From the NCBI GenBank assembly GCA_024398075.1, contig JAKSJM010000009.1, forward strand, positions 1 to 64,000: DNA of 64,000 nucleotides, written 5' to 3'. The stretch's first letter is position 1. The number at the start of each line of letters is the position of its first letter. Under the pieces are notes generated by a model. That model was not told where the DNA came from and ran no database searches. It saw nothing but the letters and a program-made list of their open reading frames with translations. Positions 59,184 through 64,000 of this stretch are shown piece after piece. This stretch comes from Bacteroidales bacterium (GTDB lineage: Bacteria; Bacteroidota; Bacteroidia; Bacteroidales; UBA932). A program made the position numbers and the translations under genes.

Positions 59184-59266
59184 GCGCGGGTGGCGAAATG
59201 GTAGACGCGCTAGTTTCAGGAGCTAGTGCTGTAAAAGGCGTGTGAGTTCGAGTCTCATCCCGCGCA
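59184..59266 (+). tRNA. tRNA-Leu (anticodon CAG)
   Basis: An 83-nt class II tRNA: acceptor GCGCGGG/CCCGCGC with discriminator A, anticodon loop TTCAGGA (anticodon CAG) on CTAGT/GCTAG, variable arm, and T-loop TTCGAGT. CCA not encoded. Flanked by a consensus promoter and a strong terminator; no integrated element at its 3' end. Confidence 0.96.
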
Positions 59267-59273
59267 CATTTTC

Positions 59274-59310
59274 AAGAGCGAAAGTGTTGATTTCAACGCT
59301 TTCGCTCTTT
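59274..59310 (+). terminator. terminator of tRNA-Leu
   Basis: AAGAGCGAAAGTGTTGA pairs with TCAACGCTTTCGCTCTT (one G-U), loop TT, followed by T. Confidence 0.92.
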
Positions 59311-59365
59311 GTATTATAAGATTTTTGCCGACTTATTTCAAACTTATTCCAGAATATCTGTTGCA

Positions 59366-59785
59366 TTATTCCGGCATCTTGACCTGTTTGCAGAGGTTGC
59401 CATCACATTTAGGCGTTTCTGGAATTCTGTTTTCTAATATTCTTTTGGCCTTTGTCCGTGCTTTGAAGTACAGACTCCCTTGTAGCTTTGTCTGACTATT
59501 GACAATAGATTCTGAAATTGAGTATATTTTGATTGTGTCTTTTTGCGTTTCGTAAATATTCAATAGTGCACTTTTCGCTACAATCCGGTTTGGAACCATC
59601 TGGTCCGCCATAGTGAGGGAAGCTATAGCATTTGTTGTATCACCTATCTGCAGTTGACATTCAGCTAAATCTGTTAGCATTTCATATGTGCAACACGTGG
59701 ATGTTATGATTCTCTTTACAGTTTCTATATTTTGTTTGCTTGCGGTCTGATTCAGTTTTTTTGCATAGGCTAAAGCTGGTCTCAA
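59366..59785 (-). pseudogene. detached C-terminal TPR-like part of the O-antigen ligase
   Basis: An ORF of 139 codons starting only at TTG, reading LRPALAYAKKLNQTAS, LTDLAECQLQIGDTTNAIASLTMADQMVPNRIVAKSALLNIYETQKD: TPR-like helices as found at the C-terminus of Bacteroidota O-antigen ligase-family proteins. The frame stays open upstream past the ligase stop (..NYRTSEKGIVQE), so a single indel near 59800 would join it to the ligase. It lacks a start and ribosome-binding site of its own. Either a real frameshift, a programmed one, or an assembly error. Confidence 0.6.
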
Positions 59786-59793
59786 TTCTTGAA

Positions 59794-60975
59794 CTATCCC
59801 TTTCTCGCTTGTACGGTAGTTGAAATATAGGATTGCAGCAAATAAATCATAAGGAATATAGCCAAGGATGCGAGTCTAGTACTTAATGCATAATGATCAT
59901 GATTGCTATAGCCCTCTGCGTCGTATAAGACAGCCAAGGAGCATAGGGCCAAAGGTGCAATGTCCATTATATTCATGAAAAACATGGAAATGATAGGTAC
60001 AATGAATGATACCTTTCTTGATTTCCATTGTTGTTTTGTCGCAGACGTTATAAAAGCAGTCATAGCTATAAAGGTCACCAAACCTCCCTCATAGAGAATG
60101 CGCAGATAGTCATTGTATACTTGATGGTTATTGTCTGCAACAAGAGCAAGATGCGTAGATGGAAATGATGATAGTAATGATTGCTGCATGAACATGTAGT
60201 CTCTAGAAATACTCCCCATTCCGTTGCCAAGCCATGAATTTGTGATGATCATGTGGTGGAGAAGAGAACTCCATGTTAGAAGCCGGGAATTGGCAGATAG
60301 AGGTTTGATTTGATAGAATACTATGCAGCAAAGGATAAGTGTGATTATCAGACCGATGAGATAAATTCTTTTCGTGCATTTGCTAGTAATGTGATGGAAG
60401 AAGACGAAAGCAATAGCAATAAGAGCAGTTCTGGATAAGAGAACGATGGGGGGTATTGATAGGAAAATTACTAGAGGGACATGCTCTCTCTTATCATTTT
60501 CCATCAATATTCCTATCGAGATGGCGCAAAGAAGGGATAAGTACCCGGAATTATCGAATAATCCGAATTTGCTGAAAAATATGCTTTGCGGAATGATGTG
60601 AAGAAATTGTAGCGTTAATAGGCAACAATTGAGAATTGTAAAGACAACGATAGATTGTTGCACACCCTTTTTCTGCTCGCAAGAAATGATGTATAAGTAT
60701 CCACTTATAAAGAATAAAACAATGATGAGGTTGCTTGCATAAAACCGTCCACAAATTACGGTAATAATTGCCAATGAGAGAATGGACGCTATGAAACACA
60801 CGTCAATTCTATTAATTCTGTGTATCTTGCCATTGAGAAAGCCCCCTACACACAGGAGAATGCCGCCGATTGCTAGTGTTACTATATTGTCATGTAAGAA
60901 ACTTATTGAGTTTGTGCAAGTTAAAACAAATAGAGTAGTGATGAAAGGCCAAACCTGTTTAAATGAGATGCGCAT
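59794..60975 (-). CDS. O-antigen ligase family protein (possibly frameshifted)
   Basis: A 393-aa protein with ten or more transmembrane segments and the periplasmic loop motif NNHQVYNDYLRILYEGGL typical of Wzy_C/WaaL-type proteins (about 288-305). It ends abruptly after the last membrane helix (STTVQARKG), while Bacteroidota relatives continue with a TPR-like tail, found here in another frame just downstream. AT-rich relative to the core genome. Starts inside the 3' end of the AraC gene (17-bp overlap). Confidence 0.72.
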   Translation of the reverse strand: MRISFKQVWPFITTLFVLTCTNSISFLHDNIVTLAIGGILLCVGGFLNGKIHRINRIDVCFIASILSLAIITVICGRFYASNLIIVLFFISGYLYIISCEQKKGVQQSIVVFTILNCCLLTLQFLHIIPQSIFFSKFGLFDNSGYLSLLCAISIGILMENDKREHVPLVIFLSIPPIVLLSRTALIAIAFVFFHHITSKCTKRIYLIGLIITLILCCIVFYQIKPLSANSRLLTWSSLLHHMIITNSWLGNGMGSISRDYMFMQQSLLSSFPSTHLALVADNNHQVYNDYLRILYEGGLVTFIAMTAFITSATKQQWKSRKVSFIVPIISMFFMNIMDIAPLALCSLAVLYDAEGYSNHDHYALSTRLASLAIFLMIYLLQSYISTTVQARKG

Positions 60976-61813
60976 TTTTCTCTCTGTATTGAGTTGGAGT
61001 TAATCCGGTTTCCCTTTTGAAATAGCGCGTGAAATTGGAAATCTCAGAAAAACCGAGAGACTCGGAGATGTATCTTATGGGCAGATTGGTCATTATGAGA
61101 TCACTCTTTGCCTTTGAGAGAATTATTTGTTTCATGTAATTGGTAAATGAAACACCCAGAGTTTCCTTCATAATTCTATTCAAATGGGTTCCAGTTATCC
61201 CGACATGTTGAGCATAATAGTCAATAGAATGGGAGTAATTGCTGTCGTAATCCAACTGTTCTATGACTTTTACTAGTCTTGGGTCTAAGACTCGGTTGCT
61301 GTTCATCTCCTGGGATGGGAAGCAACCTAGTAAGAATCCGTGTAGGATATAGTCTACACTTATTGAAGGGACGTTTTTGTTTATTGATGAAAGTTGTTTG
61401 ATTAAACTTATGAAAGTCTCAATGATCGAGGACTTTTGTGAATCAAGTCTCTTTAGTGGGAAGTTCTGTGCTGCCCACTTAAAAGGAAAATACAACCGCC
61501 CCATGATTGAAAACAGAAAAGACTGTTCAATTAAAAGGGTGAAACACTTTACAGACTTGTCCGAACTTATTATTGAGTGTAGATCAATGCCAACCCATTT
61601 GTAGTACATGAATTCAGAGCATAATGCGAATGTGCCCCTAGAGTCTGTGATGTGTAAGTTACCTTTTTGGCAAAAAATGGAAACATAGTACCTAGCAAGG
61701 TCTGGCAGTTGATTGTTTTGAAGCGATAAAGACCCTTCAATAATAGCATAGCGTTCACCTTGTACGCAAATGCTGCCATTTTCTATAAAGGAGTTAACGT
61801 CTATCATAATCAT
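60959..61813 (-). CDS. AraC family transcriptional regulator
   Basis: A 284-aa regulator: N-terminal ~180 aa of sensor type without a recognised cupin motif, then two HTH units at the C-terminus: IDYYAQHVGITGTHLNRIMKETLG and YISESLGFSEISNFTRYFKRETGLTPTQYRE, the canonical AraC ending. Probably controls the adjoining lipoprotein and O-antigen ligase genes in this accessory locus. Ligand unknown. AT-rich composition like its neighbours. Confidence 0.93.
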   Translation of the reverse strand: MIMIDVNSFIENGSICVQGERYAIIEGSLSLQNNQLPDLARYYVSIFCQKGNLHITDSRGTFALCSEFMYYKWVGIDLHSIISSDKSVKCFTLLIEQSFLFSIMGRLYFPFKWAAQNFPLKRLDSQKSSIIETFISLIKQLSSINKNVPSISVDYILHGFLLGCFPSQEMNSNRVLDPRLVKVIEQLDYDSNYSHSIDYYAQHVGITGTHLNRIMKETLGVSFTNYMKQIILSKAKSDLIMTNLPIRYISESLGFSEISNFTRYFKRETGLTPTQYREKNAHLI

Positions 61814-61849
61814 TTGGGGGCGTCAGCTGAACTGTGTCAAGCAACTAAT

Positions 61850-62242
61850 TTAATTCTGCTTAACTCGGATTTCTTTGGTAACCGAAGCATAGCCAACGAA
61901 AATAATCCAGTCGTTTATATTCGCTGATGGTGTGACAGTAATGTTGATTTTGTTTGATTCAGATCTATCAACCTCCGCCTTTATACCATCAGCTTCCAAC
62001 GATGTTGTCCAGTTTCCATCTGGATTATAATGCTTCTCTGTATCAACGCAAAGGATGTCGCTAATCAAAATATTTGTAACATTGCTTGATTCAATAGATA
62101 CGGTGCCACCTTCCTGACCGAAAGAGACAAGTGATTGAGACAGAATTATATCTGTAAATCCTCCTTCTCCTTCCTCGTGATGCTTGTTACATGAGCAAAT
62201 AGCAGAGGCAACAATTAACAAAATGAATATAATCCTCTTCAT
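61850..62242 (-). CDS. small lipoprotein with BACON-like beta domain
   Basis: A 130-aa lipoprotein (lipobox ICSC, cysteine about 18). The mature part begins VSFGQEGGTVSIES.. and ends DWIIFVGYASVTKEIRVKQN, the strand pattern of BACON/Ig-like domains that mediate mucin or glycan contact in Bacteroidota surface proteins. Only one domain and no catalytic region. Encoded 12 nt after another lipoprotein gene and 36 nt before the AraC gene. Domain call by pattern only. Confidence 0.65.
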   Translation of the reverse strand: MKRIIFILLIVASAICSCNKHHEEGEGGFTDIILSQSLVSFGQEGGTVSIESSNVTNILISDILCVDTEKHYNPDGNWTTSLEADGIKAEVDRSESNKINITVTPSANINDWIIFVGYASVTKEIRVKQN

Positions 62243-62254
62243 TTTTTCTTTAGC

Positions 62255-62734
62255 TTAATTGTTGGACGGAACATGGACGGAGATAATCTGATCTCCATCT
62301 ACAAATTTTATTGTTTCAAACCACCCAGCGCTCAAATTCAAGGGGTCTTCATACGAATATCTGAAAGTGACATAACTATTAAGCGACCTTGCTGATAATG
62401 CGATGCTTTCTACTTTCTGGCAGTCACCGTTCAAGCTTTCATAAAGAATCCATGTTGAGTTTAAATAAGATAGCTTTCCTTGGATTTCTTTAGACCACGC
62501 TTTAACGCTTCCTCCTTCCATCACAATGGTTTCATCCGAATCTCCTTCGTGCAATCTTACAACAAATTGTATTTCATCTCCTTCTTCCCAAGATAAGGTA
62601 TGATCAGGGAGGAGTGTAGCTTTACTCTGTTTCAGAGAATTCTCTACATTGAAATGATACCTTGCGGTAAAACTATCTTTACTGCAGGAAATCAATGCCA
62701 AACAAAACGCGCAAAAAATAAATATTCGTTTCAT
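62255..62734 (-). CDS. lipoprotein of unknown function
   Basis: A 159-aa lipoprotein from the ATG at 62734 (lipobox LISC). Mature part beta-rich: ATLLPDHTLSWEEGDEIQFVVRL and SLNSYVTFRYSYEDPLNL, resembling fimbrillin-like N-terminal segments (the 'W..GD.I.V' pattern) but too short for a complete fimbrillin. A minus-strand TATATTTG at 62766-62759 gives a likely -7 box. The transposase gene ends only 38 bp upstream, so the original promoter region may have been cut by the insertion. Confidence 0.68.
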   Translation of the reverse strand: MKRIFIFCAFCLALISCSKDSFTARYHFNVENSLKQSKATLLPDHTLSWEEGDEIQFVVRLHEGDSDETIVMEGGSVKAWSKEIQGKLSYLNSTWILYESLNGDCQKVESIALSARSLNSYVTFRYSYEDPLNLSAGWFETIKFVDGDQIISVHVPSNN

Positions 62735-62772
62735 ATCACTGAAATATAATAATCTATACAAATATAATGAAT

Positions 62773-63987
62773 CTACAGCAAACTATACCTATCTCCGAAC
62801 TTTATCGCCAATTGCTGTGAGATAATACCCCAGTTTGGGATAGGCATCGTCCATTTTTTACGGACGTTGCGGTATGCAAGATAGACGAGCTTGGTCAAGG
62901 CCGTATCATTCGGAAAGACGCCTTTGTTCTTAGTGACCTTGCGGATCTGGCGGTGGTAGCCTTCGACGGTATTGGTAGTGTAAATGAGCCTCCTGATGGG
63001 CTCAGTGTACTGGAAGAACTCACTCAGACGGTCCCAGTTGTCACGCCAGGACTTGATGACTATAGGATATTGCTCGCCCCATTTCTCCTCAAGTTTGTCG
63101 AGGGCCAACTCGCCAGCTTCCTTCGTTGCAGCACCATAGACAGGCTTCAGATCCTTCATGAACTCCTTCTGATATTTGCTGCCGACATACTTCATTGAGT
63201 TGCGTATCTGATGGATGATGCAGAGTTGCACCGCAGTATCCGGAAACACGCTCTTGATTGCTTCAGGGAAACCCTTGAGGCCATCTATACAAGCAATCAT
63301 TATATCCTTTACGCCCCTGTTCTGCAGATCAGTCAAGACACTCAACCAGAAGTTAGCTCCCTCGCTCTTTGAGACATACATGCCCAGCAGATCCTTATGG
63401 CCTTCTTTGTCTATGCCGAGCACATTGTAGATAGCTCTGGTAACCACTCGGTTCTTCTCATCCATCACTTTGTAGTGTACGGCATCAAGCCAGACAATCG
63501 GATAAACCTCGTCCAGACCGCGGTTACGCCAGGCTTCAAGTTCAGGCAGCACCCTGTCCGTTATGGAACTGATAGTCTCAGCAGATACGGATGTCCCGAC
63601 CGTCTCTTCGAGCCAATTGCTGATGTCTCGAGTGCTTGTACCAAGTGCATACAGGCCGATAATACGGTCAGCCATGCCCTCGGACAACATAGTCTCTCTC
63701 TTCTTGATGAACTGGGGCTCGAATGAGGCATCACGATCCCTCGGTGTCGTGACGGTAATATCACCCACTGGGGTCTGTACCTGCTTCTGCATCTTGCCAT
63801 TCCGGCGGTTACCAGACTCGCGAGACTCCTGGGTAAGGTGAGCATCCATCTCTCCTTCCAGGGCTGCATTGACAATGTTCTCAATCATAGGAGCAAGGGC
63901 TCCATCTTTGCCGAAAAGCGGCTTGCCCGCTTTGATGTCCTCAAGGATCTGTGCCTTGAAGATGTTGAAATCTACTTCTTCTTTCAT
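62773..63987 (-). CDS. IS256-family (Mutator-type) transposase
   Basis: A 404-aa complete transposase: VYPIVWLDAVHYKV (first Asp), MIACIDGLKGFPEAI (second Asp), CIIHQIRNSMKYV and YTTNTVEGYHRQIRK (Glu), the DDE triad and C-x2-H signature of the IS256 family. Cut-and-paste or copy-out transposition. Full length and intact, so probably mobile. The terminal inverted repeats could not be identified; the upstream end lies at or beyond the window edge. Confidence 0.96.
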   Translation of the reverse strand: MKEEVDFNIFKAQILEDIKAGKPLFGKDGALAPMIENIVNAALEGEMDAHLTQESRESGNRRNGKMQKQVQTPVGDITVTTPRDRDASFEPQFIKKRETMLSEGMADRIIGLYALGTSTRDISNWLEETVGTSVSAETISSITDRVLPELEAWRNRGLDEVYPIVWLDAVHYKVMDEKNRVVTRAIYNVLGIDKEGHKDLLGMYVSKSEGANFWLSVLTDLQNRGVKDIMIACIDGLKGFPEAIKSVFPDTAVQLCIIHQIRNSMKYVGSKYQKEFMKDLKPVYGAATKEAGELALDKLEEKWGEQYPIVIKSWRDNWDRLSEFFQYTEPIRRLIYTTNTVEGYHRQIRKVTKNKGVFPNDTALTKLVYLAYRNVRKKWTMPIPNWGIISQQLAIKFGDRYSLL

Positions 63988-64000
63988 TGTTACTGTGTGT

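Overview
The window is chromosomal DNA from a member of the order Bacteroidales (phylum Bacteroidota); genus cannot be assigned from sequence alone. Evidence: repeated matches to the Bacteroidota promoter consensus (TTTG, about 19-21 nt, TAnnTTTG) in front of tRNA and protein genes; lineage-typical families (DUF4199, DUF4295, DUF4296, DUF4886, DUF3575, DUF5119, Mfa/FimA-type fimbrial lipoproteins); and lineage-typical gene orders (rpmB-rpmG-DUF4295-ftsY; thrS-infC-rpmI-rplT-lepB).

Positions 11-9225 form a complete integrated mobile element of about 9.2 kb, bounded by exact 50-bp direct repeats. The right copy holds the 3' end and terminator of an intact tRNA-Ser(TGA) gene. The element carries a tyrosine integrase, an excisionase-like HTH protein, a serine recombinase, a 50-aa stand-alone HTH protein, a polymerase with motifs of the T7-RNA-polymerase/family-A/'TV-Pol' type, a protein ending in an SSB-like DDLPF tip, and an m5C methyltransferase plus HNH endonuclease (restriction-modification). 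No relaxase, conjugation or capsid gene is visible. Its replication and integration core is almost free of CpG: 2 CpG in 3314-5985 and 1 in 7323-9120. The two CpG-poor operons start from a duplicated leader sequence. This element is my main candidate for an undescribed system, a tRNA-integrated, polymerase-bearing defence carrier.

Positions 9300-20000 hold housekeeping and cell-envelope genes: DUF1963, a transglutaminase-like lipoprotein with a dipeptide epimerase, pnp, rpsO, a PHP-domain protein, an AlsE/Rpe-like epimerase and a secreted metallophosphoesterase. Within this stretch, 12628-13536 is a GC-rich non-coding block with five 72-bp tandem repeats. Positions 20145-26842 hold a fimbria-like lipoprotein operon behind a near-perfect promoter with a 20-bp tandem duplication. 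Positions 26917-33576 hold a glycerol-1-phosphate dehydrogenase-like gene divergent from a GatZ/KbaZ-like gene, two membrane proteins, an SGNH-like protein and a carboxylesterase.

Positions 33696-43212 form an exopolysaccharide region. A PqqD-like / nucleotidyltransferase / HprK-like kinase trio leads into an O-antigen polymerase, a glycosyltransferase, a Wza-type exporter and a Wzc-type tyrosine kinase whose tail is a (Tyr-Gly)n repeat. Positions 44800-56052 are dense housekeeping (translation factors, ribosomal proteins, signal peptidase, ftsY, pheT, deoC), including an infC that can only start at AUC. Positions 56145-59120 hold a second outer-membrane/fimbria-associated set, followed by tRNA-Leu(CAG). 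The right end (59366-63987) is an AT-richer accessory locus with an apparently frameshifted O-antigen ligase, an AraC regulator, two lipoproteins and an IS256-family transposase.
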